From assembly GCA_905480595.1 (NCBI GenBank), contig CAJQQY010000095.1, positions 1 to 41,457 on the forward strand: 41,457 nt of DNA. The letters run 5' to 3'. This document shows, in pieces, positions 33,612-41,457 of this stretch. The translations under genes were made by a program, and so were the position numbers. Within the stretch, counting starts at the first letter, position 1. Each line of letters starts with the position of its first letter. The stretch comes from an uncultured Saprospiraceae bacterium. Lineage in GTDB: Bacteria > Bacteroidota > Bacteroidia > Chitinophagales > Saprospiraceae. The notes under the pieces are model-generated. The model saw nothing but the letters and a program-made list of their open reading frames with translations, was not told the origin of the DNA and ran no database searches.

Positions 33612-33619
33612 CGAAATTA
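33612..33619 (-). promoter_or_regulatory. Possible -7 element TAATTTCG of the M43-like protease gene
   Basis: TAATTTCG on the minus strand is one base off TAnnTTTG and lies about 50 bases upstream of the ATG at 33563. Support is limited to the match itself. Confidence 0.3.
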
Positions 33620-33656
33620 TAAAAAATAAGTAACATCTCCTGTAAAAATTAGTCAG

Positions 33657-33691
33657 TTGGGTGACTGCTACTAAAAAAATTCTTACTTTTG
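33657..33691 (+). promoter_or_regulatory. Promoter of mdh (TTGG-N23-TACTTTTG)
   Basis: TACTTTTG (33684-33691) matches TAnnTTTG; TTGG (33657-33660) lies 23 bases upstream. The leader of about 70 bases has a small hairpin CCATC-TATG-GATGG around 33708-33721. Confidence 0.6.
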
Positions 33692-33764
33692 CAGCGATTT
33701 TGAACTACCATCTATGGATGGCTATCATATTTTAATTTTTATTTAACACAAATCTTGAAAACAA

Positions 33765-34700
33765 ATGAGTAAAGTGACTGTAGTTGGAGCTGGAAATGTT
33801 GGTGCAACCGTTGCCAATGTACTTGCTCACAAAGACATTGTTAAAGAAGTAGTACTTCTTGACATTAGAGGCGACTTCGCCAAAGGTAAAGCTCTCGATA
33901 CTTGGGAACAAGCACCTATAGATTATTATAGCACGATGGTACGTGGGACTGATAATTACAAAGACACAAAAAATTCAGATATCGTAGTAATCACAGCTGG
34001 TATTCCTCGAAAACCAGGAATGAGCCGAGATGATTTGATTTCTACTAATGCTAAAATCGTAGCTTCTGTAACGAAGTCGATTATGAAGTATTCTAAAAAA
34101 CCTATCATCATCGTGGTTTCTAATCCTTTGGATGTTATGACTTATGCTGCATGGAAAGCTTCTGGCTTAGATGCATCAAGAGTAATGGGAATGGCTGGTA
34201 TCCTTGATACTGCGCGATACCGAGCATTTTTGGCGGAAGCATTAGATGTTTCTCCAAAAGATTTGCAAGCTGTATTGATGGGTGGACATGGTGATACGAT
34301 GGTTCCTCTTCCAAGATATACGACAGTTGCAGGTATTCCAGTAACTGAAATGATTGATAGAGAGACATTAAAAGCAATCGTAGAAAGAACTAAGAAAGGT
34401 GGTGGAGAACTCGTTAAATTAATGGGAACTTCTGCTTGGTATGCTCCAGGTGCTGCTGCTGCTCAGATGGTTGAATCTATCGTTAAAAATGACAATCGTA
34501 TTTTCCCTTGTTGTGTAAGATTGACAGGTGAGTATGGTTTGAAAGATATTTTCTTAGGTGTTCCAGTAAAATTGGGGAAAGAGGGGATTACTCAAAAACT
34601 CGAATTGAAACTGAACAAAACAGAAATGAAGTCGCTTCACAAATCTGCTGATGCAGTAAGATCTGTCATGAAGACTTTTGAAAAAATGAAAATTTCTTAA
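33765..34700 (+). CDS. mdh: Malate dehydrogenase, lactate/malate dehydrogenase family
   Basis: A 311-residue NAD-dependent enzyme of the TCA cycle (malate to oxaloacetate). The nucleotide-binding fold begins VVGAGNVGATVANVL (GxGxxG at 8-13). NSDIVVITAGIPRKPGMSRDDLI carries the substrate-binding Arg region; VVSNPLDVMTYAAWKASGL and MGGHGDTMVPLPRY contain the active-site loop and catalytic His. The GIPRKPGMSR pattern is that of the malate- rather than lactate-specific group. Length is normal. It is a monocistronic unit with its own promoter and terminator, and is near sucC but on the opposite strand. Confidence 0.97.
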   Translation: MSKVTVVGAGNVGATVANVLAHKDIVKEVVLLDIRGDFAKGKALDTWEQAPIDYYSTMVRGTDNYKDTKNSDIVVITAGIPRKPGMSRDDLISTNAKIVASVTKSIMKYSKKPIIIVVSNPLDVMTYAAWKASGLDASRVMGMAGILDTARYRAFLAEALDVSPKDLQAVLMGGHGDTMVPLPRYTTVAGIPVTEMIDRETLKAIVERTKKGGGELVKLMGTSAWYAPGAAAAQMVESIVKNDNRIFPCCVRLTGEYGLKDIFLGVPVKLGKEGITQKLELKLNKTEMKSLHKSADAVRSVMKTFEKMKIS

Positions 34701-34722
34701 TTTTTATTTTTTATAAAAAAAT

Positions 34723-34758
34723 TAAAACCCTAGTCTTTTTATTAAGTCTAGGGTTTTA
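34723..34758 (+). terminator. Intrinsic terminator of mdh
   Basis: TAAAACCCTAG (34723-34733) and CTAGGGTTTTA (34748-34758) form a perfect stem around a 14-base loop; tail TGTTTT. Confidence 0.8.
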
Positions 34759-35026
34759 TGTTTTACAACGATTTTTCACAGATACATTTTGTTTGACTTC
34801 ATTCTACGATTCTGAGAAAAACTATTTATTTTTGGAGATCTAATAACTAGAAGACAAGAAATTATTTTAACCTTAATTTTCTAAAACAATTAGTTAGTAA
34901 ATTTGTTGTTAATTATTAATTTGCTTCAAATTGGTATAAATAAAAGATAAGGGAAAAAAACGACCTATTATTTATCTGGTAAAAAACATTTTTAGATTTT
35001 TTCTTTTTTTAATAAACATACATTGA
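34759..35026. other. Spacer after mdh, no gene seen
   Basis: With the terminator this makes a gap of 326 bases. AT-rich; no convincing frame. TTAATTTG near 34915 is a weak -7 candidate for the peroxiredoxin-like gene. Confidence 0.4.
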
Positions 35027-35566
35027 ATGATTTCGGCAGATATAGATTTAAGTATTGCCTCGGAGATGGCAACTAACAATAACTCAAATTTAAAAAATCT
35101 CTCCGATGAAAAACCTGTTTTGTTGGTTTTCTTAAGACATTTTGGATGTGTCTTTTGCAAAGAAGCCATGGCAGATTTATCAAAGTTAAAAAGTGAAATT
35201 TTTAATAAAAACTTCCAATTAGCTTTCGTCCATATGGCTGAAAACGAAATTGCGGAAAAATATCTCAATAATTTTGGCTTAGGAGATTGTGTACATATTA
35301 GTGATCCTGATTGTAAATTTTATACTGCTTTTAGATTAACTAAAGGAAGTTTCTCTCAATTATACGGATTGCAAACATGGATACGTGGTTTTTCAAAAGA
35401 CCTTAATGACTATAAATTAGAAAAGGCTAAACAATTGGGGGATTCAACTCAAATGCCTGGAATTTTTATCATTTATAAAGGTACGATCACCCAACATTAC
35501 ATTCATAAATTTGCAGCAGATCGTCCTGATTATCTAGCTTTAATGGACAGCTGCGAAATCAACTAA
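35027..35566 (+). CDS. Peroxiredoxin-like (PRXL2/AhpC-TSA type) protein
   Basis: A 179-residue thioredoxin-fold protein. VLLVFLRHFGCVFCKEAMAD (31-50) gives the CxxC pair C41-C44 at the N-terminus of the first helix, where the peroxiredoxin-like 2/SelL group has its redox pair (sometimes with selenocysteine). Other patterns: ISDPDCKFYTAFRL, then QMPGIFIIYKGTITQHYIHKFAADRP. It probably reduces peroxides or disulfides in the cytoplasm; no signal peptide. It is 39 bases upstream of the VWA gene on the same strand, so co-transcription is likely. Confidence 0.82.
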   Translation: MISADIDLSIASEMATNNNSNLKNLSDEKPVLLVFLRHFGCVFCKEAMADLSKLKSEIFNKNFQLAFVHMAENEIAEKYLNNFGLGDCVHISDPDCKFYTAFRLTKGSFSQLYGLQTWIRGFSKDLNDYKLEKAKQLGDSTQMPGIFIIYKGTITQHYIHKFAADRPDYLALMDSCEIN

Positions 35567-35605
35567 CTTATTTATCCTACAAATTAGATTCTCAAACTCG
35601 AATAT

Positions 35606-36700
35606 ATGATCGGATGGAGATTTTCCAGTTTTGTTCCTGAAAATGAAGGAACTATTTTTGACCAATTACTCAAATTATTTCAAGAAATGTTAGTCTACAC
35701 TTCTGGGAATGTGAGCGAGGCGTTGAGTTGGTTGACGGAATTGGACAAAGAATATAAAATTACGGATGAGAATTATGGGATGGCTGATTTCATTCAAGAC
35801 TTGATTGACAAAGGATATATTCAAAATCCAGACGAGCAAAATGATGGTTTTACCATCACCGCAAAAATGGAAATTTCAATGCGACAAAAAGCCTTGGATG
35901 ACATTTTTGATCAAGTGAAAAAATCTAAAGACGGAAAGCATAACACTAAACACACGGGCAAAGGTGATGAGCATACTGCTGATATGCGTCCTTATGAATT
36001 TGGCGATAACCTTGAAAATATTGCCATGTCTGAATCTCTTAAAAATGCTCAACTCAATCATGGAATTGATGAATTCAAATTAACTCATGACGACTTGGAA
36101 GTTCAAGAAACTTATTACCAAAGTCAGATGAGTACGGTTTTGATGATTGATATTTCTCACTCGATGATTTTGTATGGAGAGGATAGAATTACTCCTGCAA
36201 AAAAAGTAGCAATGGCTCTCGCCGAACTAATCACGACTCGATATCCAAAAGATACTTTGGATATTATTGTGTTTGGAAATGATGCTTGGCAAATCCAAAT
36301 CAAAGATCTTCCCTACCTCGAAGTTGGGCCTTATCATACGAATACTGTTGCAGGAATGGAACTCGCGATGGACTTGCTTCGAAAACGACGGAATCCAAAT
36401 AAACAGATTTTTATGATTACAGATGGGAAACCAACTTGTATTAAAAAAGGAAAAAAATATTATAAAAATAGTTTTGGTTTGGATCGAAAAATTGTGAATC
36501 GAACACTCAACTTAGCGACCAAATGTAGAAAATTAGATATCCCAATTACGACTTTTATGATTGCTCGTGATCCTTATTTGATGAGGTTTGTCGATCAATT
36601 TACGAAGGCGAATAATGGGAAGGCATTTTTTAGTTCGTTGCAAGGATTGGGAGAGTTTATTTTTATGGATTATAAAAATAATAAGAAGCGGAGGAAGTAG
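35606..36700 (+). CDS. VWA domain protein (cytoplasmic)
   Basis: A 364-residue protein. Residues about 175-350 form a von Willebrand A domain with an intact MIDAS: STVLMIDISHSMILYGEDR (D182, S184, S186), then a Thr in AGMELAMDLL region and ITDG near the fourth strand. The N-terminal 170 residues are helical and acidic. No signal peptide, no membrane helix. Such proteins usually pair with a MoxR/ChlI-type AAA+ ATPase to remodel other proteins; none lies here. Ends with TAG 63 bases before the opposite gene's end. Confidence 0.85.
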   Translation: MIGWRFSSFVPENEGTIFDQLLKLFQEMLVYTSGNVSEALSWLTELDKEYKITDENYGMADFIQDLIDKGYIQNPDEQNDGFTITAKMEISMRQKALDDIFDQVKKSKDGKHNTKHTGKGDEHTADMRPYEFGDNLENIAMSESLKNAQLNHGIDEFKLTHDDLEVQETYYQSQMSTVLMIDISHSMILYGEDRITPAKKVAMALAELITTRYPKDTLDIIVFGNDAWQIQIKDLPYLEVGPYHTNTVAGMELAMDLLRKRRNPNKQIFMITDGKPTCIKKGKKYYKNSFGLDRKIVNRTLNLATKCRKLDIPITTFMIARDPYLMRFVDQFTKANNGKAFFSSLQGLGEFIFMDYKNNKKRRK

Positions 36701-36763
36701 TTTTACTTTTCCTAAATCTTAAAACTTTCGGATTTTAAAAACCTTGAAGTTCTTTTCATTATC

Positions 36764-38260
36764 CTAGTTCTGAACTATAAACTCAACGGAAGTAATCTTT
36801 CCATCCTTATTTTTAATTTGTAAGAAATAAATTCCACTTGTCAAATGAGAAACTGAAGTAATAAAAGTCCTATTCTCACCAGCTTCCATTTCAAAAACAT
36901 CCATTACCTGACCTTCCAAATTGATGATTCGAGCAATGCTTTTTTCTAATTTCCCTCTAACTAAAACATTCAAATAATCACTTGTCGGATTTGGATAAAT
37001 CTTTAATTCTATTTTATTTTTTTCTAAAAAAGTAGCATCATCTACAATATGACAACCTGGTACTAGGCAACCATGTTCATCTAGCTTTAACAACCAGCCT
37101 CTTTGTCCTGTGTCATTATCTCCCCTTGTTTCACCACATATCAAAAAACCACCATCAAAAGTTGGTTGAAAATCATTGACTCTATGTATAGTCGTATTTG
37201 ATAAATTTGGATAAGTGTATGTCCTGCTCCATAAACTATCTCCTGCTGATGATATTTTTGTAATCCATGCACTTCTCTTCGGATTTGTAATTTCTCCTAA
37301 TCCCACATAACTGTCTTCACTTTCCAGATGAATTAAATTTCTAAAATAATTGGGGTTACCAGGAATAGTTTCTCTTATCTCTGTCTCCCAACTAATATTA
37401 AAATCATAATCCATTTTATATATTCCACCAGTTGCTTTAGAATTATTTAGAGTTGCCGATTTGATAAATGTAGTAGCTATTATCATTTCATTATCCGAAG
37501 ACAACAAAATGTCATAAGCTGCTAATTTCTTATCTTCTAAAGGAGATAAATATTCCCAAAGTACATTTCCTTCTTCATCTATTTGAAAAATATAATTTCG
37601 ATAATATTCTTGTTGATCCCAACTTAATCCACCAATTATATACCCTTCATCATTCTGAAGGATGTTTCTAGGTATATCAGAATAAGAAGTACCATATGTT
37701 TCTGCCCAAATAGTATTACCCAAACTATCTAATTTAAAAACGGTAATATCTTTTGCAATTGAGTTATCTATTTTTGCTACTAATATATAGCCACTATCAG
37801 AAGTATTTACAAAATCATTTGAAACCCAAAAAGGATCAGAAGTGAGGTTAAAATTAGGACTTAGATATTGTCTTGTTGAAATTGTATCTCCCTCTGTATT
37901 ATATTTAATCATTATTCCATGACGCATAGTATCAATAGTATGTCCTACAGCAATTAATTCTCCCTTATAATTCTCTTTCAAACCTCCTCTCCAAAATTCA
38001 TAAGTCTTAATTGGGCTTGTATATCTTTTTTCAAAAAGAACTTCACCATCCAAATCAAACTTGATAAAAATATTTCCAGGAGCAGCCATGTTCACGGAAT
38101 CTGCAATAATTCCTACAGCATAATAACAGCTATCCGTAGGAAGAATCCCTGTAATAATATTACTTAGACTATCAAAATTGTAGCGGTTGTTAAAAGTGAT
38201 TTGACCAAAAACAGAGGAATATAAAATAGATAGGAAAATGATTAGGGGAATTTGTTTCAT
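36764..38260 (-). CDS. Secreted beta-propeller-like protein with T9SS type A tail
   Basis: A 498-residue protein with signal peptide MKQIPLIIFLSILYSSVFGQ. Seven or so repeated units of the form 'YILVAKID ... VFKLDSLGNTIWAETYG', 'YIIGGLSWDQQ ... IFQIDEEGNVLWE', 'YVGLGEIT ... ITKISSAGDSLWSRTY' and 'FLICGETRG ... LLKLDEHG' suggest a beta-propeller (D-x-x-G-x-x-x-W motif). The last 80 residues (KIYPNPTSDYLNVLVRG ... LTSGIYFLQIKNKDGKITSVEF) are a typical T9SS type A sorting domain. It is a surface or extracellular protein, function unknown. Confidence 0.85.
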   Translation of the reverse strand: MKQIPLIIFLSILYSSVFGQITFNNRYNFDSLSNIITGILPTDSCYYAVGIIADSVNMAAPGNIFIKFDLDGEVLFEKRYTSPIKTYEFWRGGLKENYKGELIAVGHTIDTMRHGIMIKYNTEGDTISTRQYLSPNFNLTSDPFWVSNDFVNTSDSGYILVAKIDNSIAKDITVFKLDSLGNTIWAETYGTSYSDIPRNILQNDEGYIIGGLSWDQQEYYRNYIFQIDEEGNVLWEYLSPLEDKKLAAYDILLSSDNEMIIATTFIKSATLNNSKATGGIYKMDYDFNISWETEIRETIPGNPNYFRNLIHLESEDSYVGLGEITNPKRSAWITKISSAGDSLWSRTYTYPNLSNTTIHRVNDFQPTFDGGFLICGETRGDNDTGQRGWLLKLDEHGCLVPGCHIVDDATFLEKNKIELKIYPNPTSDYLNVLVRGKLEKSIARIINLEGQVMDVFEMEAGENRTFITSVSHLTSGIYFLQIKNKDGKITSVEFIVQN

Positions 38261-38333
38261 TAGCTTGATTGATTATTATAACTTTAATTTATAGAGATTT
38301 TAATTTATAAAAATAACTATTCTTTAAAGAATA

Positions 38334-38361
38334 AAAAAACGCACCCTGAAAACAGAGTGCG
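38334..38361 (-). terminator. Intrinsic terminator after the PorP/SprF gene
   Basis: On the minus strand CGCACTCTG and CAGGGTGCG pair (one T-G) around TTTT and are followed by a run of seven T. Confidence 0.85.
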
Positions 38362-38417
38362 CGAAAGATGATTGTTTGTCTATAAAATTGACAAAGGATA
38401 TGTTTCTTTATTTGTGT

Positions 38418-39452
38418 TTAAAATTTGGGACACATGATTTTTGTTCTTCTTTGATTATCAAAAATATCACTCGAATAAATAATCGCTAATTCAACTGCTC
38501 CCCTCCCCTTCGAGGAAATATTTAATTCTGAAATATTAACATCATAGCTAAAGCTAAAGCCAACATTGCCATAATCATATCTCATCATGATTACTTGAGC
38601 ATCTTTCCAACGATGCATTGTTCCAAAATAAATGGAGGTTTTATCATCTGCACCTCGATTATCTCCAACATTAAATTTAATCAATCCACCCACATTTATT
38701 TCTTTAGCAAGTCCTTGTAGAAGTACTACAGCTCTTGGAATAAATGAAACGTTTCGACTCACTTTAAATTCAGCTCCTCCATAAAAAGTATATCTCATTC
38801 TCAACCGCTCGCTGATTTCATTGAAGAAACTTACTTTTGGTTGATTCAAATGAGAAAGAGATCCTCCCGCATAATAACTTTTATTTCTTGATGGTCGATA
38901 TGCCCACGATATACCTGCATTGAAATCAAAATAACTGAAATTATCTATCGCTAAGTTCTCTCCACTATTCATCATTGGATCAATGAATTCCCCATTGAAT
39001 TGGCTTTCAAAAAGTAGTTTGGTGAAATCTAAAGATTGTTGAACAAATAAATATTGTGCTCCAATTCCTACAAAATGATTTCCTCGACCAGTCATATCTT
39101 TGTTATAAGCGAAAGACACTCCTACCTGAGTATTTTTCAAACTTGCCTCACCAGCAACATCATTCAAAACATAAAGTCCCACTCCAAAAAGATCCTTTTT
39201 TGTCAGTCGATTCATGACATTCATATCGACTGAAGCTGACATCGTTTGGAATGGAGTCGAAATCGAACTCCATTGAGAACGGTAGTTGGCTACTGCCCTT
39301 GTATCGCCTCTGAGCAATCCAGTCAAAGCAGGATTTAATTGCATTGGAGCATTATAAAATTGTGAAAAGTGTGGATCTTGTGCCTTTACTTCTTTTCCAA
39401 AAAAAGTTAAGAAGACAAAACTTGCAACAATACATTTACAAATATTTTTCAT
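38418..39452 (-). CDS. PorP/SprF family type IX secretion outer-membrane protein
   Basis: A 344-residue barrel protein. Signal peptide (MKNICKCIVASFVFLTFFGKEVKAQ) then DPHFSQFYNAPMQLNPALTGLL, the invariant start of PorP/SprF proteins. Mid-section FNAGISWAYRPSRNKSYYAGGSLSH and C-terminal SVDLAIIYSSDIFD-like strand pattern (here AVELAIIYSSDIF) fit. In known cases these proteins attach or export a neighbouring large gliding/T9SS type B cargo; the gene for such a protein is directly upstream on the same strand. Confidence 0.94.
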   Translation of the reverse strand: MKNICKCIVASFVFLTFFGKEVKAQDPHFSQFYNAPMQLNPALTGLLRGDTRAVANYRSQWSSISTPFQTMSASVDMNVMNRLTKKDLFGVGLYVLNDVAGEASLKNTQVGVSFAYNKDMTGRGNHFVGIGAQYLFVQQSLDFTKLLFESQFNGEFIDPMMNSGENLAIDNFSYFDFNAGISWAYRPSRNKSYYAGGSLSHLNQPKVSFFNEISERLRMRYTFYGGAEFKVSRNVSFIPRAVVLLQGLAKEINVGGLIKFNVGDNRGADDKTSIYFGTMHRWKDAQVIMMRYDYGNVGFSFSYDVNISELNISSKGRGAVELAIIYSSDIFDNQRRTKIMCPKF

Positions 39453-39522
39453 TAAAATATTTTTTATATTTTTTCAAAAATTAAAATCTATAAATGAGGG
39501 ATATTTGAGGGATTGGTTTGCT

Positions 39523-39563
39523 TAGTATTGGGAATTGAGAAGTATTCACAATACCCAATACTA
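39523..39563. repeat. Inverted repeat between adhesin-like and PorP/SprF genes
   Basis: TAGTATTGGGAATTG (39523-39537) pairs with 39549-39563 over 14 of 15 bases around an 11-base loop. There is no T tail on either strand, so it may be a stabilising or processing hairpin rather than a terminator. It lies 10 bases past the stop of the adhesin-like gene. Confidence 0.7.
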
Positions 39564-39572
39564 AATTATATA

Positions 39573-41457
39573 TTATCTAATCAGGGTTATATCTCCAGTT
39601 TTGACAATCGTTTTTCCGTTAAATTCACAGGTGGCTTCGATGTAATAAACAAAAACATCTCTATTTAACTTTTGACCTTTGTAGTTTCCATCCCAGCCTT
39701 GATTTCCACCTATATTTTCGAATACAATTTCTCCCCAACGATTATAAATTCGAACCATTCCAATTTCGAGTTCACTTCTCACGTTGAATCGATCATTATT
39801 TCCATCTCCATTTGGTGTAAATGCGTTCGGTACAATGATCAAATCATCATTACAAATAAATATTTTTCTCAAAAAAATTGATGCAGAATCTGCACAACCT
39901 AATTCATTTGTAACTGTCAAATGATAGGTTATATCGTCTTCAGGTGATACAGTTGGATTTGGACAATCTGTACATGATAATCCAAGTGGTGGAGACCAAG
40001 CATAAGTAAAATCATTACCGTTTGTAACTCCTGCATCTAACTGAACTTCTTCCCCGTCTGAAAAATAATCAATTGGGAGAAGGTTAATATTTGCTAAGGG
40101 AAGTACTTCAACTGTAACTAATTGAACATCAGGTTCACAATTTCCAAATGAGCCAACAACTGTGTAAATTGTTGTTTCCGTTGGAGTAACAAAAGGTGAA
40201 TTACTTGTAGGATCACTTATCCCAGGAGAATCAATCCATTCGTATGTATCAGCATCTCCAGTTACAAAAAGAAAAGCAGTATCTCCTTCACATATGGTAA
40301 CGTCCTCCGCAGTAATTTCAACTTTATCTCGAACTTCAATAATTAAAGTATCTGATAAAACACAATTCCCATTAGTTACTTCCAAAATATAATAACCAGT
40401 TTCAGTTGGAGAAATAGTTGGTGTCGGAGTATTACTCGCTAGTACCTGACCATTGAAAAGCCATTCAGAAGTTCCTCCAGGATAGCTTCCATTCAAGGTA
40501 ACTGGAAACCCTTCACAAACGGTAACATCTTCTCCAGCGTCAACATCTGAATCTGTCAAAACAGAAACTGTAACTTCATCAGTTTGAATACATTGATTTT
40601 GTAGTAATGATGTAACTGTATATGTTATTGTAGAAGTGGGTGATGCGATTGGGTTTGGACAGTTAGTACAACTCAATCCAATATTTGGAGTCCAAGTAAT
40701 ATTATTTCCAATCGTCACTTCTAGTTGTGTCGATTCACCAATACAAATAATTGGAGCCACATCAATTAAATCGACTTCTTCAATCACTTCAATTGTAACG
40801 GAATTACTTCCTGAACATCCTTCTGTTGTCTCTATAGTAACTGTATAAGTAGTAGTTGTAGTTGGATTCGCAACTGGATCCGCACAATTGTAACAACTTA
40901 ATCCAGGTTGAGAAGTATCCCAATTATAGTTTGCAGCAGTATGATTTGTACTCGAAGTCAATGTTGTATTATCACCTTCACATATAATAACATCTGGTGA
41001 AACAATAATTTCTAATGCAGGTAAAGTAGATACCTCAACTAGAACAGAATCTGTAGAGACACAACCATTAAGCGAAGTTGCTGTCACATAGTATTGAGTT
41101 GTTGTTGAAGGATCAGCAACTGGATTTGAACAATCTGTACAAGATAATCCTACCGTTGGAGTCCATTCAAAAATTACTGGATCTGTGATTTGTACTGTAG
41201 CAAAAAGCTGTGCATTTTCACCAGGACATAAGAAAATATTTTCACCAGCATCAACTTGTGGGTTTTCAAAAATCGAAACAGTTTGTTGAGAACTTGAAAC
41301 ACAACCAAAACCTGAGGTAGTTTCTAAAGTAACCACATAATCTCCTGGACTTGTAAATTGATAAGTAAAATTAGCATCCGTAAATACATTGTTATCAACT
41401 GTCCAATTCCATGCAACAATACTATCTTCAGGAACTGAAGATTGATCTTCAAAACTC
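39573..41457 (-). CDS. Large gliding-motility/T9SS type B protein, C-terminal part (N-terminus outside window)
   Basis: The frame is open from the right edge to the TAA at 39573 (628 codons visible); the GTG at 41336 is not a real start since the frame continues upstream as IVAWNWTVDNNVFTDANF, a PKD-like strand pattern. The visible part has at least four Cys-containing modules with GLSCxxCxxPxxxP and then TxxYxVT (residues near starts GLSCTDCSNP, GLSCYNCADP, GLSCTNCPNP, GLSCTDCPNP), interspersed with D-A-G-E-D/VTVCEG modules. The end PNAFTPNGDGNNDRFNVRSE ... IYNRWGEIVFE ... GQKLNRDVFVYYIEATCEFNG is the gliding-motility-associated C-terminal domain, i.e. a T9SS type B cargo exported and held by the adjacent PorP/SprF protein. 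Confidence 0.92.
   Translation of the reverse strand, partial: SFEDQSSVPEDSIVAWNWTVDNNVFTDANFTYQFTSPGDYVVTLETTSGFGCVSSSQQTVSIFENPQVDAGENIFLCPGENAQLFATVQITDPVIFEWTPTVGLSCTDCSNPVADPSTTTQYYVTATSLNGCVSTDSVLVEVSTLPALEIIVSPDVIICEGDNTTLTSSTNHTAANYNWDTSQPGLSCYNCADPVANPTTTTTYTVTIETTEGCSGSNSVTIEVIEEVDLIDVAPIICIGESTQLEVTIGNNITWTPNIGLSCTNCPNPIASPTSTITYTVTSLLQNQCIQTDEVTVSVLTDSDVDAGEDVTVCEGFPVTLNGSYPGGTSEWLFNGQVLASNTPTPTISPTETGYYILEVTNGNCVLSDTLIIEVRDKVEITAEDVTICEGDTAFLFVTGDADTYEWIDSPGISDPTSNSPFVTPTETTIYTVVGSFGNCEPDVQLVTVEVLPLANINLLPIDYFSDGEEVQLDAGVTNGNDFTYAWSPPLGLSCTDCPNPTVSPEDDITYHLTVTNELGCADSASIFLRKIFICNDDLIIVPNAFTPNGDGNNDRFNVRSELEIGMVRIYNRWGEIVFENIGGNQGWDGNYKGQKLNRDVFVYYIEATCEFNGKTIVKTGDITLIR

Noticed and set aside
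41336..41338. GTG at 41336 as the true start of the T9SS type B protein
   Set aside because: The frame continues upstream without a stop to the window edge with a matching PKD-like pattern, so the gene is only partly visible.
1..41457. CRISPR arrays, transposases, phage genes, tRNA or rRNA
   Set aside because: No regularly spaced direct repeats with unique spacers, no DDE/tyrosine recombinase frame, and no tRNA-like T-arm or rRNA sequence was noticed; a covariance-model scan would settle RNA genes.

Overview
The window looks like ordinary chromosomal DNA of a low-GC member of the Bacteroidota, probably a Saprospiria- or Lewinella-like lineage (that rank is inference). The evidence is gliding/type IX secretion (T9SS) C-terminal sorting domains of both type A and type B, a PorP/SprF protein, a DUF4836-type lipoprotein, a secreted TPR-CHAT protein, many OMP barrels and lipoproteins, and promoters of the Bacteroidota TTTG-N(about 20)-TAnnTTTG type. 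I see no tRNA, rRNA, CRISPR array, transposase or phage gene.

Layout. 1-2965 (minus) is the end of an exopolysaccharide/capsule locus: two family 2 glycosyltransferases (one cut by the window edge), an initiating sugar-phosphate transferase carrying an N-terminal receiver-like domain, and a stand-alone response regulator. 3707-7385 (plus) has a membrane processive glycosyltransferase, a DUF4836 lipoprotein and an orphan ABC ATPase. 7409-12028 (minus) has a double-DTG aspartic-protease-like protein, a membrane-anchored beta-barrel protein overlapping an ECF sigma factor, a Kunitz/BPTI-like lipoprotein gene with an in-frame amber codon, and a metallophosphoesterase-like lipoprotein. 12174-15719 holds a methyltransferase and a B12-dependent ribonucleotide reductase. 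A 1-kb gene-free stretch follows (15720-16746), containing a cluster of DnaA boxes next to AT-rich direct repeats: a candidate replication origin. 16747-21917 (minus) has a hypothetical membrane protein, CorA, a HExxH protein and a TPR-CHAT protein that has lost both CHAT catalytic residues. 22397-30448 is mostly plus: two secreted proteins, xseAB on minus, a tight array of four paralogous outer-membrane barrels, and a di-heme cytochrome c peroxidase lipoprotein. 30671-36700 contains sucC, an M43-like secreted metalloprotease, mdh, a peroxiredoxin-like protein and a VWA protein. 36764-41457 (minus) is a T9SS block: a type A cargo, PorP/SprF and the 3' part of a large type B adhesin-like protein.

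Several strong intrinsic terminators separate the units, and good Bacteroidota promoters can be placed upstream of xseA (predicted leaderless), mdh, sucC, corA, the CHAT gene and the peroxidase. A family of imperfect 7-bp tandem repeats (roughly RTTMAYC) recurs at five intergenic sites and is not explained by any gene. The most notable signals are the oriC candidate, the CHAT pseudo-protease, the heptad repeats, the Kunitz gene with an amber codon, and the sigma factor/one-pass beta-barrel pair.
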